In this document: positions 38,046 through 46,537 of the stretch, piece after piece
Layout of the letters: the number at the start of each line of letters is the position of its first letter
How positions within the stretch are numbered: position 1 is the stretch's first letter
DNA from: Sulfurospirillum sp.
GTDB taxonomy: Bacteria > Campylobacterota > Campylobacteria > Campylobacterales > Arcobacteraceae
Assembly (NCBI GenBank): GCA_030491005.1
Contig: JAKZMJ010000005.1
Span: 62,001 to 126,000, forward strand
Reading direction: 5' to 3'
DNA: 64,000 nucleotides
Notes under the pieces: generated by a model
Told to the model about the DNA's origin: nothing
Databases searched by the model: none
What the model saw: only the letters and a program-made list of their open reading frames with translations
Program-made: the position numbers and the translations under genes

Positions 38046-39016
38046 GCAAAATACTACTATACAAAACAGAAAATCACGAGGTGAAACTAGAAGTTTTAAT
38101 ACAAAATGAAACTATATGGTTAAACCAAAAACAACTATGTGAATTATTTGGTAGAGATAAATCTGTTATATCAAGACATATTAAAAATATATTTAAAGAC
38201 AATGAACTAGATAGTAATTCAGTTGTTGCAAAAAATGCAACAACTGCTAGTGATGGTAAAAAGTATATTGTGGATTTTTTTAACCTTGATATGATTATAT
38301 CAGTAGGATATAGAGTAAATAGTCATCAAGCTACACAGTTTCGTATGTGGGCTACTAATATACTTCAAGAGTATATCATCAAAGGTTTTGCTATGGATGA
38401 TGAAAGATTAAAAAATCCAAATCAAGCTTTTGGAAAAGATTATTTTGATGAACAGCTGATGAGAATACGAGATGTACGAAGTAGTGAAAGACGATTTTAT
38501 CAGAAAATTACAGATATTTATGCACAGTGTAGTGCAGATTATGATTCCAATAGTTCTGAAACAAAAAACTTTTATGCAGCAGTACAAAATAAACTCCACT
38601 ATGCAATGGTAGGACTCACAGCTTCTGAAATTATCTATGATAGAGTAGATAGTCAAAAGAAATATATGGCTTGGAAAAATTCACCTAAAGGCAAGATGCG
38701 AAAAACAGATGTATCTATCGCTAAAAATTATTTAGAATTAGATGAGCTAGATTTATACAATAGAATTGTAACTATGTACCTTGATTTTGCTGAATTTCAA
38801 GCTAAAAGTAAAAAGATTATGTATCAAAAAGATTGGATAAAAAGATTAGATAAATTTTTAATTTTAAATGAGAGAGATATACTAAAAGACAATGGAAGAA
38901 TAACAGTAAAACTAGCAAAAGAGTTGGCTGTAAATGAATTTGACAAATATCAAGTCATTCAAGATAAAATATATTTAAGTGATTTTGATAATCTTATTTT
39001 AGAATTGGATACATAA
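38042..39016 (+). CDS. RhuM family protein 2
   Basis: 324 aa. Same plan as the preceding gene (ETIWLNQKQLCELFGRDKSVISRHI at the start, IISVGYRVNSHQATQFRMWAT, DVRSSERRFYQKITDIYA), but only moderately similar to it, so the pair is an old rather than a recent duplication. A helix-turn-helix reading of residues 28-50 suggests DNA binding. Overlaps both neighbours and so is translationally coupled with hsdR. Confidence 0.85.
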   Translation: MSKILLYKTENHEVKLEVLIQNETIWLNQKQLCELFGRDKSVISRHIKNIFKDNELDSNSVVAKNATTASDGKKYIVDFFNLDMIISVGYRVNSHQATQFRMWATNILQEYIIKGFAMDDERLKNPNQAFGKDYFDEQLMRIRDVRSSERRFYQKITDIYAQCSADYDSNSSETKNFYAAVQNKLHYAMVGLTASEIIYDRVDSQKKYMAWKNSPKGKMRKTDVSIAKNYLELDELDLYNRIVTMYLDFAEFQAKSKKIMYQKDWIKRLDKFLILNERDILKDNGRITVKLAKELAVNEFDKYQVIQDKIYLSDFDNLILELDT

Positions 39017-39514
39017 TGAAAAATACTATACCTACAACAGATGAAAAAACCATACAAAATAACACAATAGAACTATTACAATCTATGGGATATATATTTA
39101 TACCTCAAAATGATATGTCAAAGTATAGAAATAATGCTAGTTGCGTTGTACTAAAAGATATTTTGATTGAAAGATTACAAAGTTTAAATGGATTTAACTA
39201 TAAGAGTATTGATTATAAATTTTCAAATAAAAGTATTGCTAAAGCGTATGAAGATATAGATTATTCATTATATGAAGGTTTAATGACAGCAAATCAAAAT
39301 ATAACTGATCAGTTGGTATTGGGTAATTCATACCTTGAAGAGTTGATTGATGGTGTTAAAAAAAGTTTTTCTTTAAAGTATATTGATTTTGCAAACACTC
39401 AAAATAATGTATTTCATTTTACTGAAGAATTTATAGTAAATAGAATTACTGGAAGTGAAAAAGAAAAAACTAGAAGACCTGATTTAGTTGTGTATATAAA
39501 TGGTATTCCTATTG
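39016..39514 (+). pseudogene. hsdR: HsdR fragment 1 (N-terminus), cut by an IS5-family element
   Basis: Type I restriction endonuclease R subunit, first 166 codons. Reads STDEKTIQNN-type N-terminus (PTTDEKTIQNNTIELLQSMG), then FIVNRITGSEKEKTRRPDLVVYINGIPI. The Asp in RRPDLVV is the first residue of the PD-(D/E)xK nuclease motif. At 39514/39515 the frame meets the inverted repeat of the IS element and the next motif residues, IELK, lie after it. The original join was probably GIPIGVIELKKS. Confidence 0.9.
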
Positions 39515-41001
39515 TGAGACCACTGCACAGTATAATCCAATAAAGCAACCTATTTAAAGGCATTAAAAGCACTTTTCAGCTAAAATAACATCACTAAGAA
39601 GAGGTAAAAAATGGCATTTAAAGATACAAACAATACATTTTCAGATATAGCAGTAACATCAAGATTAGAAAAAGTAAATTCATTTCTTAAAGAGTTGGAC
39701 TCTATTATAGACTTTGATAAATTACGACCAGTACTAAATAGAAATGGAATTGCTAAAAGTAATGTAGCTGGAGCACCTGCTTATGATAATGTACTGATGT
39801 TTAGAGTACTGTTACTCCAGAAGTATTACAATCTCTTTGATCAAGCCACCCAAGATGCACTCTATGTAAACCTACTCTTTATTAGATTTGTAGGACTTAG
39901 CCTAGAGGATAGTGTACCAGACGAGAGTACAATCTGTAGATTTAGAAATTCCCTACTCAAGAACCGACTTTATGATAAATTATTTAACTCTGTAAATAAA
40001 CAATTAGAGAGTAAAAACCTGATAGCTAAAAAAGGAAAATCTGTTTTAATTGATGCTACTCTCATTAGAAGTGATAACACGCAAATAAAAAATAAGACTA
40101 AAGAAGTATACAAAGAAGACAAGAAAGGTATTCAAACAATAAATGCTGAGTTAAATATAAAACTTGAAGTAGAGCTTCAATCCAAAAAGCCTTCAAAAAA
40201 GAAGATTCAAAGAATTCTTAATGCTAAAGCCCATAACTCCAAGACATACAAGAATGCACAACTTGATACACTACAAGGTATTGATACTAAAGATATAAAG
40301 ACTTCTCAAATTATTATAAAGAATGAAGAAGATAGCTATAATCATCAAGATAAAATAGATAGTGAAGTAAGGATAGGCTTTCACGCATCAAAAAAACAAT
40401 ATACACAAGGCTATAAAGTACATATAGCAGTAGATGAGCAAAGTGGTATTATTATCTCCCAACAAACTACCTTCGCAAATACTCACGATATAGACACAGT
40501 AAAAACATTTGTAAAAGATATAGATGGAATGAAAGCTCTTTATGCTGATAAAGCATATAACTCAAAAGATATAGATACTTTTTTAGAAAGTGAAAATATA
40601 GAAAATATGGTATGTCTCAAAGAGAAACAAACTCTAAGGCAAGAACAGATTAAGCAGCAAAGAAAAGATGAAAAACCTAAACATAAGATTAGAGCTAAAG
40701 TTGAACATAGGTTTGCAGATATAAAAACTCAGATGAAAGGCTCAACTACAAAATTTATAGGACTCGTTAGAAATAATATGAATTTTACCCTTACCTGTAT
40801 AGCTACTAATCTTAGATTATTAGGACAAAGACAAATAAGACAAAGATTAGAAGTAGTTATATGAATAATATAGAGTTAAAGAGCTTTAATAGACTAAAAA
40901 AGCTCCTAAAAATGACTGAATCTAATTTTATTGAAGATGGATTTTTTTAAATATTTGAAAAAATAAGATATATGAGTACTTTTTAATTATGCAGTCGGCT
41001 C
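39515..41001 (+). mobile_element. IS5-family insertion sequence in hsdR
   Basis: About 1487 bp. The left end GAGACCACTGCA (39516-39527) and the right end, read inverted as GAGCCGACTGCA (41001-40990), are imperfect inverted repeats. TTG on both sides (39512-39514 and 41002-41004) is a possible 3-bp target duplication. After the transposase, the tail 40865-40988 holds a hairpin (GAGCTTT...AAAGCTC near 40877-40903) and no other convincing gene. Confidence 0.85.
39611..40864 (+). CDS. IS5-family DDE transposase
   Basis: 417 aa. N-terminal IS5 domain (VAGAPAYDNVLMFRVLLLQKYYNL, about 53-76, then DESTICRFRNSL) and catalytic core with Asp in VLIDATLIRSD (about 146), Asp in LYADKAYNSKDID (about 316) and Glu in AKVEHRFADIK (about 362). 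Frame intact, so it may still be active. AGAGGT lies 6 bases before the ATG. Confidence 0.9.
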   Translation: MAFKDTNNTFSDIAVTSRLEKVNSFLKELDSIIDFDKLRPVLNRNGIAKSNVAGAPAYDNVLMFRVLLLQKYYNLFDQATQDALYVNLLFIRFVGLSLEDSVPDESTICRFRNSLLKNRLYDKLFNSVNKQLESKNLIAKKGKSVLIDATLIRSDNTQIKNKTKEVYKEDKKGIQTINAELNIKLEVELQSKKPSKKKIQRILNAKAHNSKTYKNAQLDTLQGIDTKDIKTSQIIIKNEEDSYNHQDKIDSEVRIGFHASKKQYTQGYKVHIAVDEQSGIIISQQTTFANTHDIDTVKTFVKDIDGMKALYADKAYNSKDIDTFLESENIENMVCLKEKQTLRQEQIKQQRKDEKPKHKIRAKVEHRFADIKTQMKGSTTKFIGLVRNNMNFTLTCIATNLRLLGQRQIRQRLEVVI

Positions 41002-41004
41002 TTG

Positions 41005-41245
41005 GTGTGATTGAACTTAAGAAGTCAAGTATAAATTCAGAACAAGGTATATCTCAAATGCTTAGAAACCAAGGTGAAAAAGAGATACCCCAACTTTTTA
41101 AATATATTCAAATTACATTAGCAGGAAATAATCACTCTGCACAATATGGAACAACAGGAACACCAAAAAAGTTTTATGCTGTATGGAATGAAAGAAATGA
41201 AGAATATATTGAAACTTGTAATAACTTGATTACTAATAGAACTCC
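41005..41245 (+). pseudogene. hsdR: HsdR fragment 2, cut by a second IS
   Basis: The hsdR frame resumes with VIELKKSSINSEQGISQMLRN, restoring the E-x-K nuclease residues and the following QLFKYIQITLAGNNHSAQYGT and TPKKFYAVWNE. It stops at 41245 at the inverted repeat of the next insertion sequence, after THNLITNRTP-like sequence (NNLITNRTP). The helicase/translocase two thirds of HsdR is not found on the other side of that element, so the subunit is lost, not just split. Confidence 0.88.
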
Positions 41246-42793
41246 CAGCAATTCTAACCCAAAAATAAAACTACATAATATATCCTTTCATATCTACATT
41301 CTCTTCGGTCTGGCGAGCAATAAGTATATATTCCAACATTTTATTAAAGCTTTTAAAATTAAACATTGTTGTTAAAAAATTAATACCTACAAAGAACTCT
41401 TCTCTGTTACCAATATTATCACGAAGTTCCATATATAAATCATCATCAAGTTCTTGTACTGTATGAAATAAGAAAGCTAATATATTAAGGCTACAAAGTG
41501 TTTTAGATAGATTTTCTTTTCCATGACCAAAGTTGTGGTCTAAATGATAGCCTTTAGTTTTTAAAGTATTGTTATTTTCATTTTCGATTTTCCATCTACT
41601 TCGTCCTGCTGTTGCTATATCTATAACATTATTTACATTCAAAGATATATCAGTAACAAAGCTATTATGATATAGTTTCTTACCCGTAGCATTAGTAACT
41701 ATAACTTCACACCAGTTTACTTCTTGTGGTGGATGTTGTGTATCTCCTTGTGGATTTTTAATTGCTAAATTATTAATATAGTTATATGTAAAAATTTGCT
41801 TTTTACCATTAATCATTTTGGATATTATTTTTGTATCAATAGTATTTAGATTTTTTATCATTTCTATTTGTTCATATAAGTATTTATGTGATGTTGGTTT
41901 AGCTACAAATATATATGAATGGCTCTTATCTAATACTTTTTTTATCATAGGTTCTCTTGAATATAAATCATCACCTAAAATAATAAGTTTTTTATTAGTT
42001 GGATTATTAAAACTATCTAGCCATCTTTTAGAAGCATTTACTTCACAATCTTGTTTATCTTTACCATCATTATTTGATATAAACTCTTGCATCAATGGTA
42101 TAACTTTTTTTATATCAGGATGTACTATTGTTGGAGTTATAACACTATGATAGTAATGTACTTCACCTGTATCACTATTAGTTTTACTTTGACAACATTT
42201 ACAAGATATATTTTTACTTGAATGATAATGAGTACCATCTAATGCTACAAGCATATAATCATCTTTAAAATAAAATTTATCTAATATTCCTATATCTCTT
42301 AACTTATCAAGTATTATTTCATATACTTTTTTAAAACTATTGGGTGTTATTTTATCCAACATGTTTCGTATATGATTATCACTTGGTATATCAGATATTC
42401 CAAACATAGTTTGTGCATTACTGATACCTTTTCTTGTATCAATATCCCTTTGAAAACTTAAGCAAGATTTATTTTGAAAATAAAATACACTAAATGCTGA
42501 TAATATAATATCTTTTAAACTATAAACTAGATTTGTTCTTTGTTTTCTAGTATCTTCTACATTTGATATATTATCTGTAAATGATTCTATTAAAAAATCG
42601 AAAATATTTGTCTGTCTCATTTGTTTAAACACTCCTGTTTATGGGCTTTTATAGGATATATTATAGCTAAAATTAGGTATTAAAAAGCTTGATAAAGCCT
42701 TTAAATAAAGGGTTTTAGTGAATTTGCTTAGTAGTGATTTTTGATATTATTTTGGAAGATTTTAGCTATATAAATTTTCACTTAGAATTGCTG
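41246..42793 (-). mobile_element. Second insertion sequence in hsdR (DDE family unresolved)
   Basis: About 1548 bp, bounded by 12-bp perfect inverted repeats CAGCAATTCTAA (41246-41257) and TTAGAATTGCTG (42782-42793). No matching target duplication is visible and the flanks do not join into one gene, suggesting an IS-linked deletion that removed the end of hsdR and perhaps the first part of the cassette region. The 42633-42781 stretch is AT-rich IS tail without a gene. Confidence 0.82.
41271..42632 (-). CDS. IS4-like DDE transposase
   Basis: 453 aa, frame intact. Catalytic pattern: Asp in LVALDGTHYHSS (about 128), Asp in LIILGDDLYSREP (about 218) and Glu in RSRWKIENENNNTLKTKGYHL (about 345), followed by HNFGHGKENLS. 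An unusual cysteine cluster, ISCKCCQSK, follows the first Asp. The family resembles IS4-superfamily or ISNCY members; the exact IS family cannot be named by eye. Confidence 0.8.
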   Translation of the reverse strand: MFKQMRQTNIFDFLIESFTDNISNVEDTRKQRTNLVYSLKDIILSAFSVFYFQNKSCLSFQRDIDTRKGISNAQTMFGISDIPSDNHIRNMLDKITPNSFKKVYEIILDKLRDIGILDKFYFKDDYMLVALDGTHYHSSKNISCKCCQSKTNSDTGEVHYYHSVITPTIVHPDIKKVIPLMQEFISNNDGKDKQDCEVNASKRWLDSFNNPTNKKLIILGDDLYSREPMIKKVLDKSHSYIFVAKPTSHKYLYEQIEMIKNLNTIDTKIISKMINGKKQIFTYNYINNLAIKNPQGDTQHPPQEVNWCEVIVTNATGKKLYHNSFVTDISLNVNNVIDIATAGRSRWKIENENNNTLKTKGYHLDHNFGHGKENLSKTLCSLNILAFLFHTVQELDDDLYMELRDNIGNREEFFVGINFLTTMFNFKSFNKMLEYILIARQTEENVDMKGYIM

Positions 42794-42821
42794 CAAATTG
42801 TTATTTAATATTTATTTTTAC

Positions 42822-42891
42822 TCATAACGGTTGTCGTGAGCGATAATTTTCCCGCTAGGGTAAATTATTGGTTTCCTCGTACTTGTTATCT
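42822..42891 (-). other. attC-like site E (short type)
   Basis: 70 bp after the stop of the last cassette gene. In cassette orientation it opens AGATAACAAGTACGAGG and ends CGACAACCGTTATGA. The inner arms AATAATTTACCC and GGGAAAATTAT form a strong hairpin around TAGC. The outer arms AAC...GTT pair imperfectly, as in integron attC sites. Its leftmost edge is 29 bases from the IS at 42793, so the array is cut here. Confidence 0.7.
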
Positions 42892-43393
42892 ATTCAAACA
42901 TCTCAAGTACTTTCTTTTTACCCAGTTCAGTTAAATTGTTTTTACAATTTTTATTATCAAGTATAATATATCCTTTAGTAGCTAGTGATTTTAAAATCAT
43001 TTCGGTTTTAACCTTTGGAATTGACGTGTGAGAATCAATTCTATTAATATAATCAGATGTATTGTTTTCATTTGTAATGCTTTTAGTGTAAATGGTTTCC
43101 AATATCATTACTTCATCTGATGTAAATTCATTTGAAAACTGTTCATATTTTTTATCTTTAATAATATTTGGAACATGAAATGCAGACTCTATGGTATTAA
43201 AAGATTTTAATTGTTCTACATATACTTCTTGTTCAGCTACAAAAAGTTCATTGTTTTCTTCATCTTTAAAAGTTAAACTTGTTTTAAGTGCGGTTCCAAC
43301 TTCTAATCCTGTATCAGCATGAATATATAGGGTATCTCCTTTTAAGACATCTACTCATTCTTCGAATTTATTCTCTTTTGTTTCTGTTGTCAA
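42890..43393 (-). pseudogene. Cassette gene of unknown function with in-frame TGA at codon 13
   Basis: From TTG 43393, which has a strong GGAGG site 5 bases upstream, a single frame of 168 codons runs to 42890, interrupted only by TGA at 43357-43355 (KFEE-stop-VDVLKGD). A Trp codon, TGG, is the likely ancestor. The product would have a small beta-rich part (LYIHADTGLEVGTAL, then LTFKDEENNELF) and a C-terminal winged-helix-like region with TEMILKSLATKGYIIL. No family recognised. No SECIS-like hairpin follows the TGA, so recoding is unlikely. It lies between attC A and attC E as one cassette. Confidence 0.6.
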
Positions 43394-43466
43394 AATATCC
43401 TCCAATAGTAAGTATTATTTAATTTAAAGAGTTATTGATTCTTGTTTAAATTACAATCCAAGATGA

Positions 43467-43600
43467 GTATAACGGCAAAGGTGAGGAACGATGTGGGTAT
43501 TACGGCTTGATAGTCTGAATTTTCAAGTATCTTTATACGACACTTAAAAGCTCGATATTTGCGCAGTGTACACTCGTTTCTCTCCTCCGATTTGTTAGGT
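43467..43600 (-). other. attC-like site A (long type)
   Basis: 134 bp. In cassette orientation R'' is ACCTAAC (43600-43594), a perfect RYYYAAC, and R' is GTTATAC (43473-43467). The ends pair: AACAAATCGGAGGAGAGAAACGAG matches the complement of the other end, AACGGCAAAGGTGAGGAACGA, with small bulges. It differs from site B at only about 14 of 134 positions. Confidence 0.8.
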
Positions 43601-43603
43601 ATT

Positions 43604-44053
43604 TTATATATTAAAACTGTATGAGAAATATTCAGTATCTTTAATAAATCCTATTTTTTCATAAAGAGATTGTGCTTTGAAATTATCTTTAGCTGTTCCT
43701 AAATCAACTCTTACTGCACCCATTTCTTTTGCTAAATTAATTGAGCAATTAATTAATTTATTTCCTATACCATCTTTTCTATAACCTTCTAAAACAAATA
43801 AATCATTTAAAACTATTATTTTCCCTAGAGAAACAGATGAAAAAGTATGATAATTTAATACAAAACCGATAGGTTTAGTATTTGATTTATAAGCTAAATA
43901 TATTGTAGCTTCATTATTATCAAGTCTATTTTTTAAATAAGTTTTATATTTTTCTGGATTTGACTCATGTTTATAAAATATCATATACTTATCAAACAAC
44001 TCTACTATATCATTTATTTCAGATATTGATACTTTTTTTAGTTCTATGCTCAT
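43604..44053 (-). CDS. GNAT family N-acetyltransferase (cassette gene)
   Basis: 149-aa single GNAT domain. LGKIIVLNDLFVLEGYRKDGIGNKLI (about 76-101) is the acetyl-CoA pyrophosphate loop motif, here RKDGIG in place of RxxGxG/A. It is followed by a VDLGTAKDNFKAQSLYEKIGF segment (about 118). Substrate unknown; GNATs are among the commonest integron cassette products. Start ATG 44053 has AAGGA 6 bases upstream and lies about 35 bases after the attC C end. attC A begins 4 bases after its stop. Confidence 0.88.
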   Translation of the reverse strand: MSIELKKVSISEINDIVELFDKYMIFYKHESNPEKYKTYLKNRLDNNEATIYLAYKSNTKPIGFVLNYHTFSSVSLGKIIVLNDLFVLEGYRKDGIGNKLINCSINLAKEMGAVRVDLGTAKDNFKAQSLYEKIGFIKDTEYFSYSFNI

Positions 44054-44087
44054 TTTAATCCTTGCTGTTTATATTTAAATAATTAGT

Positions 44088-44222
44088 ACCTAACGGCTAA
44101 ATTGAAGGACGATGGCGATTTAACGACTTGATTATTTGCTACGCCAAGTATCTTAGTGCGACACTTAAAAGCTCGAATAATCGCCGTGGTAGCCTCGTTC
44201 TTCTTCCAATGATTTGTTATAC
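44088..44222 (-). other. attC-like site C (long type)
   Basis: 135 bp. R'' is GTATAAC (44222-44216) and overlaps the stop codon of the zinc-ribbon gene; R' is GTTAGGT (44094-44088), a perfect GTTRRRY. The ends pair as AACAAATCATTGGAAGAAGAACGAGG against AACGGCTAAATTGAAGGACGATGG. The centre shares CGACACTTAAAAGCT with sites A and B. Confidence 0.78.
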
Positions 44223-44639
44223 ATCATAGCTGTTTTTACAAATCTTACAAGTCCAATGCTCCTCACTCCAAACACTTTCTCTATCCATTACTTTTGGAAA
44301 ATGTTCTAAATGATGATATTTTGAATCTTTTTCAAAACAAACTGTACAAAATGGCGTTTTGTCATTTTCTGCCCAATACATTTTTCCATCAAATGATATT
44401 TTTTCTTTTTTATTAAGTTCTTCTTTTAAATTAAGTATTGTTTGTTCTTTATCTCTTTGTGAAACTTGAACTTCTGAAAGTTCTATTTTAATATCAGCTA
44501 AAGCACTAATTAAGTCTGCCATTTTAAGTTTTATTTCTGCTTCTTCAAGGGAAGTTGTGCTATTTTTAATTAATTTAGCAATATCTGTTGCTGTTTTAAT
44601 GCTTGATAAAATTGTACTGATTTCTGTAATTCCTGTCAT
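44217..44639 (-). CDS. Coiled-coil protein with C-terminal zinc ribbon (cassette gene)
   Basis: 140 aa from ATG 44639, which has AAGGA 6 bases upstream. A longer frame reaching to 44729 translates attC G and is rejected. Residues about 45-85 are a charged coiled coil (ADIKIELSEVQVSQRDKEQ). The C-terminal region GKMYWAENDKTPFCTVCFEKD and WTCKICK carries two CxxC pairs that should bind zinc. Similar small proteins occur in mobile cassettes; function unknown. Confidence 0.75.
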   Translation of the reverse strand: MTGITEISTILSSIKTATDIAKLIKNSTTSLEEAEIKLKMADLISALADIKIELSEVQVSQRDKEQTILNLKEELNKKEKISFDGKMYWAENDKTPFCTVCFEKDSKYHHLEHFPKVMDRESVWSEEHWTCKICKNSYDV

Positions 44640-44651
44640 GCTAATCCTTTT

Positions 44652-44786
44652 GTATAACGGTCGAATATAAAAATATGTTACCCGTTCTTGTAGTCTTTTA
44701 AGTTCTACAATGGTATCTAAAATTTTCAAGTTTTGATACTTTTTTTCGGCAGAGGTAACATATTTTTTTACTATGTTTTGTTATGT
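44652..44786 (-). other. attC-like site G (long type)
   Basis: 135 bp. R'' reads ACATAAC (44786-44780) and R' GTTATAC (44658-44652). Inner arms AAAATATGTTACC and GGTAACATATTTT pair almost perfectly. The ribosome site of the next cassette begins within 10 bases of R'. Confidence 0.75.
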
Positions 44787-44988
44787 CGTCGTGCTTCTAA
44801 TGTCCTAAAAGTCTCAACGGAAGTTAGTTGCGCTTGTAAGGGTTTTACTCTTACTTCGTTTAGTAAGTAACTTGGCGTTTACTGAGAAGGCTTTTCTCTT
44901 TCTTCTCTGCGTTTAAGCTTGTAAACTCTCTTTTTAAGTTGGTTTTTTTTGATAAAAATCAATTCTAAGCAAGGTGCTTACGATAGAC
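44787..44988 (-). other. Cassette without a recognisable gene
   Basis: About 200 bases between attC F and attC G. No reading frame above about 15 codons with a start was found in the cassette direction. An internal inverted repeat is present around TTACTTACTAAACGAAGTAAG. The base composition is noticeably richer in G and C than the flanking genes. Could be a promoter or small-RNA cassette, or a decayed gene. Confidence 0.5.
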
Positions 44989-45056
44989 ACATAACGACTG
45001 TAGTGAGTGAATAAGTTTCCGATAGGTAACTTATTCGCTCCACTTACTTGTTATGA
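44989..45056 (-). other. attC-like site F (short type)
   Basis: 68 bp. Cassette orientation: TCATAACAAGTAAGTGGAGC to CTACAGTCGTTATGT. Inner arms GCGAATAAGTTACC and GGAAACTTATTC pair around TATC. Related to site E in length and layout. It begins 3 bases after the stop of the OmpA-like gene. Confidence 0.75.
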
Positions 45057-45059
45057 GAC

Positions 45060-45746
45060 TTACTGTAGCTGCTCAACAATTTTGTATATTTTTTCCTGAG
45101 CTTTTGTTAAAACTTTAAACTCTACTCTTCTTGATTTTTGATAATCCTGTTTCCCATTATCTTTCAGTATCAATTTTGAAAATGCCATACCGTTAGCTCT
45201 GAAGTGTGATTCTAGCCAAATTCTATCTTCTTGAATAATTAAATTTTTTATTGAATAACAAAATTTTAATACATTATTTGCTCTCTCTTGAGATAGCTTC
45301 ATATTTTTTAAGTATATAATTTGTTTTGATTTTGCTCCATTCCAAGCATTTGAAGTATGACCCTCTATTCGTATTTCATCTATTTCATCTTTATATTTTT
45401 TTGTCGATAATAGTTTTATATATCTAGGGAAAAAGTCATTCAAAATACTTTTAAATTCATTAGATATATTACTACTTCCTGATGCAAACAAAACCTCAGG
45501 TGAATTAAATCTAAAAATATTATTATCAGTAATTTCTGCACCCCATCTTTCTAAGTCTTTATTAAATTCTTTTTTTAAGTCCATATTTAAAGATTTTTGG
45601 GATTTCTGATATGTCATAGCTATTTCTTTTACCGCTTGCTGTTCATCTTGAACTTGAACCATAAACGCAATGGCTATAAATAAAAAAACCATCATTAATC
45701 CTGACATCATGTCGGATATACTTATCCATTCTGTATTTACTTTCAT
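45060..45746 (-). CDS. ZorB-like protein (MotB-like helix plus OmpA domain)
   Basis: 228 aa. A single membrane helix near the N-terminus (SDMMSGLMMVFLFIAIAFM, residues 11-29) carries an Asp at its start, aligned with the proton-carrying Asp of MotB. The C-terminal OmpA-like domain (about 95-225) has VLFASGSSNIS, IRIEGHTSN, LSQERANNVLKFC and SRRVEFKV, so it should grip peptidoglycan. With the MotA-like and HNH genes upstream this fits the ZorB role in Zorya type II defence. It is the third gene of the cassette, 2 bases after the HNH gene. Confidence 0.72.
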   Translation of the reverse strand: MKVNTEWISISDMMSGLMMVFLFIAIAFMVQVQDEQQAVKEIAMTYQKSQKSLNMDLKKEFNKDLERWGAEITDNNIFRFNSPEVLFASGSSNISNEFKSILNDFFPRYIKLLSTKKYKDEIDEIRIEGHTSNAWNGAKSKQIIYLKNMKLSQERANNVLKFCYSIKNLIIQEDRIWLESHFRANGMAFSKLILKDNGKQDYQKSRRVEFKVLTKAQEKIYKIVEQLQ

Positions 45747-45748
45747 AT

Positions 45749-46537
45749 TTATAACCTCTCTTTTAATTTTACAAAATCATAATAATCTTGGCTATTTTTA
45801 ATATGAATATGCCTATATTGTTTTGCATGACATTCAATACATAATACCTTTAAGTTTTCAGGTGTATTATTTATAATATTAGCATCTTCATGATGAGTGT
45901 GTAAGTATTTTTTTAAACTATTATTATTTAAGTCGATGAAGCATTCTTGGCATACCCACTTATGATACGCTTTTCTTTCAGCAGATATTTTATTCCAATT
46001 TGAAGCATATGTTTCAGGAATAGTAGACATATCATTTGCAATTGTAATATATGGTTGAGGGTGTTTCATTGGTTCCTTCATATAACTTTTTATACTAAAA
46101 TTTTTGACAGTATTATTTTTATAATAAGTACTTTTATATTGTCCTAGACAATCACGATTGCATATATTTAGCTTAGCATATGATTTATTTTCTCCTCTTA
46201 TGACCCAGAAGTTACCATCAAACCTTGAAGCTTTTTTATATCTATGTCCTCTATTATTTTTTCTCATACTTTCAAGTGTAGTACATTCAAAAATATGAAA
46301 CTTAGGAAGGGAATAATCACCATTATATGCTTTTATATTACAAATATGTACGATAGTTTTCCGTATTGTTCCATCTTTTAAGATAGTGAACAATTCTCCT
46401 TTTGTACTGAAGAATACATCACTTAGATCTGTGTCAAGTCCTTCATTTTCAAATAATCTTATTTCAGTTTTTGCAACCTGATCAATTTTTATTTTATTAA
46501 CAGCTCTCCAAAGTTCACTAAAGTCAGTAATTTTCAT
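45749..46537 (-). CDS. HNH endonuclease between ZorA- and ZorB-like genes
   Basis: 262 aa. C-terminal HNH nuclease: CQEC (about 195), LHTHHEDANIINNTPENLKVLCIECH (about 213-238), with four Cys for structural zinc and the H-N-H catalytic set. The N-terminal about 170 residues match nothing known to me; they contain FWVIRGENKSYAKLNICNRDC and could sense DNA or partner with the channel. In Zorya type II the nuclease ZorE is an HNH protein but is normally encoded after zorB; here it is in the middle. Start overlaps the previous stop (ATGA-type). Confidence 0.8.
   Translation of the reverse strand: MKITDFSELWRAVNKIKIDQVAKTEIRLFENEGLDTDLSDVFFSTKGELFTILKDGTIRKTIVHICNIKAYNGDYSLPKFHIFECTTLESMRKNNRGHRYKKASRFDGNFWVIRGENKSYAKLNICNRDCLGQYKSTYYKNNTVKNFSIKSYMKEPMKHPQPYITIANDMSTIPETYASNWNKISAERKAYHKWVCQECFIDLNNNSLKKYLHTHHEDANIINNTPENLKVLCIECHAKQYRHIHIKNSQDYYDFVKLKERL

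Noticed and set aside
43355-43357. Second possible selenocysteine codon in the cassette gene
   Set aside because: The residue is not a known redox Cys, the context favours TGG to TGA, and no stem-loop with a G-first loop follows at a suitable distance.
44640-44729. N-terminal extension of the zinc-ribbon gene (MKILDTIVELKRL...)
   Set aside because: It is a translation of attC site G; a good ribosome site and ATG at 44639 give the natural start.
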